Origin: Clostridia bacterium
Lineage (GTDB): Bacteria; Bacillota; Clostridia; Oscillospirales; CAG-272
NCBI GenBank assembly: GCA_017463125.1
Contig: JAFTPV010000017.1
Location: forward strand, 83,204-147,203
Direction of reading: 5' to 3'
DNA length: 64,000 bases
Shown here: piece after piece, positions 57,531 to 64,000 of the stretch
Position numbering within the stretch: position 1 is the first letter of the stretch
How the letters are laid out: every line of letters starts with the position of its first letter
Made by a program: the position numbers and the translations under genes
Notes under the pieces: model-generated
What the model saw: only the letters and a program-made list of their open reading frames with translations
What the model was told of the DNA's origin: nothing
Databases searched by the model: none

Positions 57531-58985
57531 TCAATCGTTTTTGTTTGATTTTCCACGATTTTCGAGGAGATTATGCTTTATGTCCCAAAGTTTCCTTGAA
57601 AGGTCAACGTAATATCTGTGAGGATTCTCAAACCTCTTGACCTCTTCCCATAGCTTTCCGACCTCGCTGCGACAGTAGTCCTGTATCTCTGAGATGTGAG
57701 GAAGCTGATATACACACTCACCGTCCTTGAATATCGGAACAAGAAGCTCGCGAACGTAATAATTGGTAACCACCTTCTTTTTCCATGTTTCCACAGGATC
57801 AAAGAGAGTGAGCGGTTGACTTTCATCAACCGTTTCATCATAGACGCACAAAAGATCCGCAATAGCAACGTCGGTTTCTTTATCAAAAATGCGGTAGATC
57901 TTTTTGAAATGCGGGTTGGTTATTTTCTCCGGGTTTTCCGATATCTTAATTTTAGGAATTATGCCGTCTTCTGACTCCTTGGCAACGAGCTTATAAACAC
58001 CTCCGAATACGGGGTTTGACTTCGCTGTTATAAGTCTTTCACCAACACCAAATGAATCAATTTTCGCTCCTTGGAGTATAATATCTCTGATTATATTCTC
58101 GTCAAGCGAATTTGACACTACTATCTTACAGTCGGTAAAGCCTGCCTCGTCAAGCATCTTTCTTGCCTTTTTGCTAAGGTAGGTTATGTCACCCGAGTCA
58201 AGACGAATACCGCATTTTGTTATCCCTTTAGGTAAAAGAACCTCACGGAAGGCACGTATAGCATTCGGAACACCGCTGTTCAGAACGTCGTAGGTGTCTA
58301 CCAGAAGGGTTGCGTTATCCGGATAAAGATTGCAGTATGCTACGAATGCCTCGTACTCCGTATCAAACATCTGTACCCACGAGTGAGCCATAGTACCTGT
58401 TGCGGGAATGGCGTAATCTCTGTCGGATATGGTGCAGGCTGTTGCCGCACAACCTCCGATGTACGCAGCTCTTGCGCCGAGTATAGCGCCGTCAGCACCC
58501 TGTGCGCGTCTTGAGCCAAACTCCATAACGGGTCTGCCGTCAGCGGCTCTTACAACTCTGTTTGCCTTAGTAGCGATAAGGGACTGGTGATTTAAGCAAA
58601 GGAGCACGAAGGTTTCTATAAACTGCGCCTCAATAGATGGCGCTCTTACCGTCATTATAGGCTCGTTTGGGAATATGGGAGTTCCCTCGGGAACGGCGTA
58701 AATATCACCTGTGAAACGGAATTTGGAAAGATATTCAAGAAAGCCCTCCGAGAAGATGCCCTTTTCACGAAGGAAAACAATATCCGCCTCGGTGAATTTA
58801 AGATTTTTTATATAATCTATAACCTGCTCGAGTCCTGCCGCTATGGCAAAACCTCCGCCGTCGGGAACCTTGCGGAAGAAAACGTCAAAGTAGGCGATTT
58901 CCTCTCCCTTCCCAAGCTCGAAATAGCCATTTGCCATAGTTAGCTCGTAAAAGTCACAAAGTAAAGTTGAGTTTATATTTGACAT
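57531..58985 (-). CDS. pncB: Nicotinate phosphoribosyltransferase
   Basis: PncB (484 aa) makes nicotinate mononucleotide from nicotinate, PRPP and ATP, the entry to NAD salvage. The N-terminal TLLCDFYELTMANGYF, the phosphorylated-histidine segment ATGTMAHSWVQMF near residue 213, and the C-terminal GVGERLITAKSNPVFGGVYKL near residue 322 agree with the long bacterial type. AGAGGTG precedes the ATG. The regulator gene niaR lies about 2.4 kb upstream in the same direction, supporting niacin control. Confidence 0.95.
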   Translation of the reverse strand: MSNINSTLLCDFYELTMANGYFELGKGEEIAYFDVFFRKVPDGGGFAIAAGLEQVIDYIKNLKFTEADIVFLREKGIFSEGFLEYLSKFRFTGDIYAVPEGTPIFPNEPIMTVRAPSIEAQFIETFVLLCLNHQSLIATKANRVVRAADGRPVMEFGSRRAQGADGAILGARAAYIGGCAATACTISDRDYAIPATGTMAHSWVQMFDTEYEAFVAYCNLYPDNATLLVDTYDVLNSGVPNAIRAFREVLLPKGITKCGIRLDSGDITYLSKKARKMLDEAGFTDCKIVVSNSLDENIIRDIILQGAKIDSFGVGERLITAKSNPVFGGVYKLVAKESEDGIIPKIKISENPEKITNPHFKKIYRIFDKETDVAIADLLCVYDETVDESQPLTLFDPVETWKKKVVTNYYVRELLVPIFKDGECVYQLPHISEIQDYCRSEVGKLWEEVKRFENPHRYYVDLSRKLWDIKHNLLENRGKSNKND

Positions 58986-59003
58986 AAGATTTCACCTCTA
59001 AAA

Positions 59004-60092
59004 TTACAAATCAAGCTTCATATCGCCCGTTTTTATCAAACCGAGCTTTCGCATTATTTCATTAAATAAAATAGAAAACAAAGCAGGCAAGACCACACAA
59101 ACCAGTATAACTCCAAAAATACTCATAGCATCAAAGCCCATATCTCCAAACACACCGATAGGACCTACAAGACCGCACGTACCCATACCTGCGCTGACAC
59201 CCGTACATTCAAGCTTGAAAATACAAGTTGCTATCGGACCCGTGACGGCAGAGGCTAGGGTAGGTGCGAGCCAAATTATCGGCTTTTTCACAATATTTCC
59301 CATTTGGAGCATTGATGTTCCAAGGCCCTGCGCCACAATGCCGCCCCATCTGTTCTCTCGGAATGAGATCACGGCAAATCCAACCATCTGTGCACAGCAG
59401 CCGGCAACGGCGGCGCCTCCCGCAAGACCCGTTATACCAATCATGGCGCAAAGCGCGGCAGAGCTTATCGGAAGAGTCAGAACGATACCTACTACTACGG
59501 AAATTATTATACCCATAATGAGAGGATAAAGGGTTGTTGCGTAATTTATAAAGTGTCCGAGCCAATACATACACCACGATACGGCAGGACACAGCAGCAT
59601 TGCCACGAGTCCTCCGACGCCAAGCGTTACCGAAGGGGTAACGAGTATATCAACCTTCGTTGCCTTGGAAACGAGCTTGCCTATTTCGACTGCAAAGAGA
59701 ACCGCGATAAACGCGCCCGCAGGACCTGCCGTTACCGTTTTCGTCACACCGTCGATAACCATTTCAATTCCGTACGCGTTACCGAACATTCCGACAACTC
59801 CTGCAGACAGCATAACCAGCATCGGAGCCTTAAGAGAATGTGCAATAGCTATACCGATAACCGCTCCCGTAGCGCCTCCCGCGCTCGAGAGTAGAGTAAA
59901 ATATTCCTTTATGACATTGCCGTCGGGTATGTATTTTGCAACCGTGCCGAATATCGTACCCATAAGGAGTGATGCGAAGAGGCCGAGCGCCATAGCGCTC
60001 ATTGCATCGACGAAGTATGCCTTTGCAGAAAGCAATACGCCTTTTTTCTCAAGATAGCCCACAAATTTGTTTTTCTTTTTTGCGTTTTCCAT
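59004..60092 (-). CDS. PTS_EIIC_2-type membrane protein
   Basis: A 362-aa protein with about ten membrane segments, matching the PTS EIIC-like family PF13303. Conserved parts include YFVDAMSAMALGLFASLLMG near residue 26, GAVIGIAIAHSLKAPMLVML near residue 77 and CTGVSAGMGTCGLVGPIGV near residue 296. These proteins act without the usual EIIA/EIIB subunits nearby, and the substrate is unknown. The ATG has GAGGAC upstream. Its place 18 bp from pncB suggests a possible role in vitamin or precursor uptake; this is inference. Confidence 0.82.
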   Translation of the reverse strand: MENAKKKNKFVGYLEKKGVLLSAKAYFVDAMSAMALGLFASLLMGTIFGTVAKYIPDGNVIKEYFTLLSSAGGATGAVIGIAIAHSLKAPMLVMLSAGVVGMFGNAYGIEMVIDGVTKTVTAGPAGAFIAVLFAVEIGKLVSKATKVDILVTPSVTLGVGGLVAMLLCPAVSWCMYWLGHFINYATTLYPLIMGIIISVVVGIVLTLPISSAALCAMIGITGLAGGAAVAGCCAQMVGFAVISFRENRWGGIVAQGLGTSMLQMGNIVKKPIIWLAPTLASAVTGPIATCIFKLECTGVSAGMGTCGLVGPIGVFGDMGFDAMSIFGVILVCVVLPALFSILFNEIMRKLGLIKTGDMKLDL

Positions 60093-60127
60093 TGTTTTGT
60101 CCTCGTTTTTTTGCGAAAAATATTAAT

Positions 60128-60565
60128 TTATTTATTTAAGGTGCGTTCTCTGTCAATATACCCCTGCAAAATTATCTCCGCAGAAAGAGTATCGACAGCG
60201 TCGCGCCTCTTTTTACCGTAAGTTCCGGAGCCGTCAAGGAAGCGGTACGCCACCATTGTCGTCATTCGCTCGTCGTAAAAATCTATCGGTATATCGGTGA
60301 GCGTTGATAAAATTTCTGCAAATGCCTTTACCACATCGGCTCGAGGCCCCTCACTGCCGTCCATATTCTTCGGCAAACCGACTATTATTTTTTTACAGCC
60401 TCGGCGCTCCGCCTCCTCTGCCACTCTCATCGCTGTATTTTTCATACCGCCGAGGGAGAGGGTGCAAATACCGCTGGCAAGCACACCGGAAACGTCACAT
60501 TCCGCAATTCCCGTACGCTTGTCGCCGTAATCAACACCAAGATATTTTCCGTGACTTATATCCAT
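60128..60565 (-). CDS. ruvX: Putative Holliday-junction resolvase / pre-16S rRNA nuclease (RuvX, YqgF)
   Basis: A 145-aa RNase-H-fold protein. The start YLGVDYGDKRTGIAECD has the first catalytic aspartate and KIIVGLPKNMDGSEGPRA near residue 59 is the second motif; DERMTT near residue 98 adds the conserved glutamate/arginine. It is linked to 16S rRNA 5' maturation and to recombination. AAGGAA precedes the ATG. Confidence 0.95.
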   Translation of the reverse strand: MDISHGKYLGVDYGDKRTGIAECDVSGVLASGICTLSLGGMKNTAMRVAEEAERRGCKKIIVGLPKNMDGSEGPRADVVKAFAEILSTLTDIPIDFYDERMTTMVAYRFLDGSGTYGKKRRDAVDTLSAEIILQGYIDRERTLNK

Positions 60566-60582
60566 TTTTTATTTCCTTAAAA

Positions 60583-61395
60583 TTATATTTTCTCATATAC
60601 GAAAAGCCTGAAATCCGCAGTACACTCAAGAGAGTCAAGACCTGCAAGACGAGCCTTATTCTCAGGGCTTGTACGGTAGGCATAGGGCGTCATCATAAAG
60701 AGAGAGCTGACAGCCTCCCTCGAGTTAAGGTGCATAATATACGTAAGCGACTCGTCCGAGATGAGCTTGAAGCCCCGAATCGCCGTATCGGCAACGGTAT
60801 TTTTATAAGGCGTGTCATAAATTTTCGCCTTTAGCTCATATAAATGCTCTTCTCCGGGAATCGCCATAATAAAGCGTCCGCCGCTTTTAAGAACACGCCG
60901 CGTTTCATCAAGTGCTAGGGGCGAGAAGGTGTTTATCACGGTGTCAACAGAGCCGTCAGGCAGGGGTATATGATACGAGCCTGCTACAACGGCGCTTATG
61001 CGTTTGTTTTTCTTCGCAAGCTCCCTTACCGCGTCCTTTGAAATATCAAAGGCTAAAACATTCGTATCAGCGTCACGCTCGTGCAAGGCGCGCTCGACAA
61101 AATCTGTGTAATATCCCTCTCCCGAGCCGGCGTCAAGAAGCACACAACACTCATTGGTATACTGCAAAACGAGGGAGGACAGCTTTTCCGCAAGAGGACT
61201 GTAAAAGCCGAAGGCAAGAAACTCACGTCTTGCTAGTACCATATCCTTATTATCGCCGTGAACTCCCCCAGAGCTTCCGAGAAGCAAATTATAGTAGCCG
61301 CCCTTTGCTCTGTCATAAGAGTGGCCTTCACGGCAGATAGCACACCCGTCTTTTTCTACTAGTTTATTCTTACATTTAGGACACAAAAAGAGCAT
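60583..61395 (-). CDS. rlmA: 23S rRNA (guanine-N1)-methyltransferase, RlmA type
   Basis: A 270-aa SAM-dependent methyltransferase. An N-terminal zinc finger (CPKCKNKL plus CAICREGHSYD) leads into YYNLLLGSSGGVHGDNKDMVLARREFL, typical of RlmA, which methylates G745/G748 of 23S rRNA and can modulate macrolide/tylosin sensitivity. The SAM motif LLDAGSGEGYYTDFV lies near residue 85. AAGGATT precedes the ATG; ruvX follows 17 bp later. Confidence 0.92.
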   Translation of the reverse strand: MLFLCPKCKNKLVEKDGCAICREGHSYDRAKGGYYNLLLGSSGGVHGDNKDMVLARREFLAFGFYSPLAEKLSSLVLQYTNECCVLLDAGSGEGYYTDFVERALHERDADTNVLAFDISKDAVRELAKKNKRISAVVAGSYHIPLPDGSVDTVINTFSPLALDETRRVLKSGGRFIMAIPGEEHLYELKAKIYDTPYKNTVADTAIRGFKLISDESLTYIMHLNSREAVSSLFMMTPYAYRTSPENKARLAGLDSLECTADFRLFVYEKI

Positions 61396-61418
61396 TTTGA
61401 CAATCCTTGTTTACATTT

Positions 61419-61931
61419 TTATATTTCCGGAACTATATATCCCTTTTCATCAAGAGCTTTACCGATACGGTCGAGAGTTTCTTCCGAATCCGCCCTCACC
61501 GTGTGGTAATGGTAACCTGACGTAATATGCATAAGCTCGGTTGACTTACCGCTCTTAATACCGTCTATAAGCTGGTCAATACCGCGCTTTGAAAAGATAT
61601 TAAGCTTTCCCTCAATCTTGCCGTACACCTTATGCCAGACGAAAACGTTGACCACAGTCCCGCCAAGTTCAACGATGCGCGAAAGCTCGTCAGCAGTATC
61701 GGCACTCGTGTGTCTGACCTTAAAGACACGCTCCTTAAGCGGTGTTTTCTTAACCACATAGCCGTTGTGGGTTGAAATTATATCGTACCCAGAGGCTCTA
61801 AGCAGCGCGATATCCTGAACTATTATCTGCCTCGAGCAACCGAGACGTGCTGCAAGCTCACCTCCGCTTACGGCATCCTGTGCAGAAACCAAAATTGACG
61901 CGATTTCTCCTCTTCTTTTATCAGCCTTCAC
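61419..61931 (-). CDS. niaR: Niacin-responsive repressor NiaR
   Basis: A 170-aa regulator: N-terminal HTH_11 (SGGELAARLGCSRQIIVQDIAL) and C-terminal 3H domain with the three His-rich positions (VNVFVWHKVYG, STELMHITSGYHYHTVRA). NiaR senses nicotinate and represses niacin uptake and salvage genes. I choose the GTG at 61929-61931, with AGGAGG upstream; the ATG at 61964 lies above the predicted transcription start. It is followed by RlmA, RuvX, a PTS IIC protein and PncB, which form a likely unit. Confidence 0.92.
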   Translation of the reverse strand: MKADKRRGEIASILVSAQDAVSGGELAARLGCSRQIIVQDIALLRASGYDIISTHNGYVVKKTPLKERVFKVRHTSADTADELSRIVELGGTVVNVFVWHKVYGKIEGKLNIFSKRGIDQLIDGIKSGKSTELMHITSGYHYHTVRADSEETLDRIGKALDEKGYIVPEI

Positions 61932-61967
61932 GCAAAAGGAACCTCCTATACCTTTAATTTCCATAGT

Positions 61968-61996
61968 ATTATAGCACATCTTTTTACATCTGTCAA
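61968..61996 (-). promoter_or_regulatory. Sigma-A promoter for niaR, with short direct repeats
   Basis: On the minus strand, TTGACA (61991-61996) and TATAAT (61968-61973) are separated by 17 bp. AGATGT occurs twice in the spacer region, 11 bp apart, a possible NiaR site. Start near 61961 confirms the GTG start at 61931. Confidence 0.8.
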
Positions 61997-62084
61997 GTTA
62001 TCTGTAAACTTTTCTGAAAATATTTTATATTACATCAAATTTTCAAGTATATTTTTCTCTGCATTCGGGGAGGATATTATCGTT

Positions 62085-62480
62085 ATGAAAAAATATCTGT
62101 TGCTTTTTTTGATAGGCGGGGTTGGCTACGGGACACTTGAGCTTCTGTGGCGTGGATATACCCACTGGACCATGATTATAGCGGGCGGAATATGCTTCAC
62201 GCTCTTTTCTATTATATCCGATATATTTGAAGGTACAAATCTTTTTATAAAAAGCATTATAGCCGCGATAACGATAACCGTTGTTGAGCTTTCGTTTGGT
62301 GTAGCATTCAATATTATTTTGGGGATGAACGTTTGGGATTACGGAAATATCCCTCTTAATTTTCTCGGGCAGATATGTCTAAGGTTTTCGCTTCTATGGT
62401 TTTTGCTCTCTTCCCTATTTTTACCCTTTGCAGAAAAAGTGGGGCGTTTGTTTGAAAAAAATGACGCAAGGCAGAACTAA
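62085..62480 (+). CDS. CmpB-like small membrane protein (PF06541)
   Basis: A 131-aa protein with four membrane segments. FLIGGVGYGTLELLWRGYTH near residue 9 and WTMIIAGGICF match the putative ABC-transporter type IV/CmpB family, whose function is poorly known. No partner ABC genes are adjacent. GGGGAGG precedes the ATG. Divergent from niaR and ending at a terminator shared with the MFS gene. Confidence 0.78.
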   Translation: MKKYLLLFLIGGVGYGTLELLWRGYTHWTMIIAGGICFTLFSIISDIFEGTNLFIKSIIAAITITVVELSFGVAFNIILGMNVWDYGNIPLNFLGQICLRFSLLWFLLSSLFLPFAEKVGRLFEKNDARQN

Positions 62481-62501
62481 TGCCGCCTTACGTCATTTTT
62501 T
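62455..62501. terminator. Bidirectional terminator between CmpB-like and MFS genes
   Basis: AAAAAATGACG and CGTCATTTTTT form the outer stem, continued by AAGGC/GCCTT with one mismatch. The stop codon of the plus-strand gene is in the loop; the minus-strand stop at 62508 follows at once. Confidence 0.88.
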
Positions 62502-62507
62502 CTATTT

Positions 62508-63728
62508 TTACGGACGTCGTATAGTGAGATTAAGCACAAGGGAGATTACCGAGAGTGCCAAAAGAAGCATAAACGGCAGGGTGTATCCGCCGCTTGAAGA
62601 CATCAACGTGCTGGAGAGGGTTGCAACGAAGGAGGCACACATAAGATTAAAGTTCATAACTCCCAGGTTCGCTGCAAAGTGCTTTGTGCCATAGAATGCC
62701 GATGTAAATGCAGAAGCGACCGTAGGAGAGGTTCCGTAGGACATACCGGTCAGGCAAAGACCTATGATACAAAGGGGAAGATTGCTTATGCTTACCGCAA
62801 GGAGTGTGACTCCCGCAGCAATGATGGTTAGAATACTTGCCGCAATCATCGTAAATCTGCGTCCCATAGAATCAAACACGGCGCCCGTGATAATTCTGCC
62901 AAGTCCGTTACAAACGGCAAGAACACCAACGAGAGTTGTCGCAAGAGCGGCCTCTGCTCCAACCGAGAGCGCAAGGTCACGAGCAAAGCTGATAACGGAG
63001 CTGCCGACAGCCGTTATGCATATAAGGCAAACGAATGCACGCCAGAAGGTAAAGCGACGAATCATCTCGGTAGGCTTATAATCCTTGATTTCAAAGTCCT
63101 CGGATTTTGCGCCTCCGGATTTCTTCGGAGCCGGAAGAGTCACCGAGTCATCAGGACGCTTTATGAAGAAGGCTGACAATGTGATAACTATGCCGAGGGC
63201 TATGCCGAGAATTATGTACGTATTTCTCCAGCCAAAATTGGTCTTAAACATCATATCCGCAAGGTTGCCGAGTATAAGACTGCTTGCGCCAAAGCCCATC
63301 ATAAGAGCGCCCGATGAAAGACCTTTTCTATCAGGGAACCACGAGTTGACCGTTGAAATTATAACTATATACGCAATTCCGATACCAAGTCCTGACACTA
63401 CGGCATAGGTAATATAAAGCAAAAGCGCACCGCCCTCGCCGATAAAGCTTGTAAGCACGAATCCGAGTCCTGCAAGAATACCGGAAATGATTACGGTAAT
63501 CTTTGTTCCAAGCTTCTTAACCATCCAGCTTGACACAAGACCGCCAAGACAGAAAAAGCACATAGTCAGCGTGAAATTCAGAGCTAAGGCATCAGCCGCG
63601 AATCCTAGTTCTATTGCAAAAGGCACCTTAAGTATAGACCACGCGTAAATTATGCCCGCAAAGAGCATTGTAACAACGCCGACGGCAAGCATCAGCCAGC
63701 GGACCGATAGGGATTTTGTTGTGTTCAT
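62508..63728 (-). CDS. MFS transporter, OFA (oxalate/formate antiporter-like) family
   Basis: A 406-aa transporter with 12 predicted membrane segments. The N-terminus (RWLMLAVGVVTMLFAGIIYAWSILKVPF) and GLGIGIAYIVIISTVNSWFPDRKGLSSG match the OFA branch of MFS, which exchange small carboxylates such as oxalate, formate or lactate. It ends IRRP. It has a strong promoter (63764-63792). Substrate unknown; neighbours give no hint. Confidence 0.87.
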   Translation of the reverse strand: MNTTKSLSVRWLMLAVGVVTMLFAGIIYAWSILKVPFAIELGFAADALALNFTLTMCFFCLGGLVSSWMVKKLGTKITVIISGILAGLGFVLTSFIGEGGALLLYITYAVVSGLGIGIAYIVIISTVNSWFPDRKGLSSGALMMGFGASSLILGNLADMMFKTNFGWRNTYIILGIALGIVITLSAFFIKRPDDSVTLPAPKKSGGAKSEDFEIKDYKPTEMIRRFTFWRAFVCLICITAVGSSVISFARDLALSVGAEAALATTLVGVLAVCNGLGRIITGAVFDSMGRRFTMIAASILTIIAAGVTLLAVSISNLPLCIIGLCLTGMSYGTSPTVASAFTSAFYGTKHFAANLGVMNFNLMCASFVATLSSTLMSSSGGYTLPFMLLLALSVISLVLNLTIRRP

Positions 63729-63763
63729 AGCTTGTTTTCCTAAAAAAATCCTTTTTTCTTCAT

Positions 63764-63792
63764 ATTATAACATAATACAAGAGTCTTGTCAA
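63764..63792 (-). promoter_or_regulatory. Strong sigma-A promoter for the MFS transporter
   Basis: On the minus strand, TTGACA (63787-63792) and TATAAT (63764-63769) are exact consensus with 17-bp spacing. Confidence 0.88.
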
Positions 63793-63845
63793 CTGCTGTA
63801 CTGTATAAGAGATAAATTACAAATGAAAAAGTTTGCTTCTAGATA

Positions 63846-63874
63846 TTGACATAAAATGAATTTTGTGCTAAAAT
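63846..63874 (+). promoter_or_regulatory. Sigma-A promoter for the tRNA-like transcript at the right edge
   Basis: TTGACA (63846-63851) and TAAAAT (63869-63874) are separated by 17 bp. The leader then has a hairpin (GGAAT/ATTCC at 63895-63899 with 63923-63927, plus CCTGC/GCAGG) before the tRNA-like sequence. Confidence 0.78.
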
Positions 63875-63939
63875 ACTATAGGTATTTATATATGGGAATA
63901 CCCTGCTACTTTAGGTGGCAGGATTCCAAAAGTTAATAT

Positions 63940-64000
63940 AGGGGTATAGCCAAGCGGCTTAGGATTGCGGGTTTGACTCCGTCACTCGTAGTTCCGCATA
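63940..64000 (+). tRNA. tRNA-Gln-like sequence, incomplete and degenerate
   Basis: The sequence GGGGTATAGCCAAGCGG followed by GTTTGACTCCGTCACTCGTAG matches the acceptor/D-arm start and the anticodon-to-variable region of bacterial tRNA-Gln (anticodon TTG). Between and after these blocks the D-arm, the 5' side of the anticodon stem and the T-arm do not fold: the 27-31 strand does not pair with 39-43 and the GTTCGAATC box is altered. It is cut by the window edge. It may be a tRNA with assembly errors at a contig end or a decayed copy. Confidence 0.5.

Noticed and set aside
1-64000. CRISPR arrays, insertion sequences, rRNA operons, integrases
   Set aside because: No regularly spaced direct repeats, transposase or integrase motifs, or rRNA segments were seen in either strand.

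Overview
The window looks like a chromosomal segment of an uncultured, moderately low-G+C member of the Clostridia (Bacillota), probably gut- or rumen-associated. The evidence is the pyrH-frr-uppS-cdsA-dxr-rseP block, class III fructose-bisphosphatase, zinc-ribbon L28, SpoVB-like and YtvI-like membrane proteins, NiaR, a single-chain clostridial PurL, many glycosidases, and sigma-A promoters with 17-bp spacers and strong purine-rich ribosome sites. There is no prophage, insertion sequence, CRISPR array or rRNA.

Layout. 1-6860 (minus): split transketolase, UMP kinase, ribosome recycling factor, undecaprenyl diphosphate synthase, CDP-diglyceride synthase, DXP reductoisomerase and a site-2 protease cut by the left edge. 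7068-9478: a multi-pass membrane protein divergent from a CorC/CNNM-type ion transporter whose leader holds an acidic 16-codon ORF and a terminator. 9805-21763: SpoVB-like flippase, HAD phosphatases, rpmB, a GME-fold protein, AI-2E-type exporter, cyclophilin, class III FBPase, WYL regulator, glutamate dehydrogenase and a second flippase. 21804-29067: an AraC-type regulator divergent from a five-gene operon (M24-fold protein without metal ligands, ASRT-like protein, GH36, creatininase-family protein, GH3). 29129-34957: two parallel modules of a small XRE regulator divergent from a small membrane protein, plus an oxidoreductase, hypotheticals and a radical SAM protein. 35142-45932 (minus): a purine operon purE-purF-purM-purN-purO-purH(AICAR transformylase only)-purD-purL behind a structured leader with a terminator; purC lies apart at 47818. 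46189-54255: three unusual glycosidase-like proteins and a Cys/His/Trp-repeat lipoprotein. 54535-61931 (minus): ThiI, a lipoprotein, asparaginase, NiaR-linked nicotinate salvage, a PTS IIC protein, RuvX and RlmA. 62085-64000: a CmpB-like protein, an MFS transporter and a degenerate tRNA-Gln-like sequence at the right edge.

How the parts fit. The organism makes purines de novo with an archaeal-type IMP cyclohydrolase in place of the usual PurH cyclohydrolase domain. Its PurF lacks the N-terminal cysteine nucleophile and the oxyanion-hole asparagine, which suggests an ammonia-fed amidotransferase and fits the nearby glutamate dehydrogenase and an ammonia-rich gut. Carbon supply appears to come from host or plant glycans through several GH families. 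Regulation relies heavily on RNA: a ZTP-like leader for purE, a leader-peptide attenuator candidate for the CorC-type gene, and hairpins that bury the ribosome-binding sites of fbp and of a lipoprotein gene. Three related palindromic repeats sit in the purine operon.
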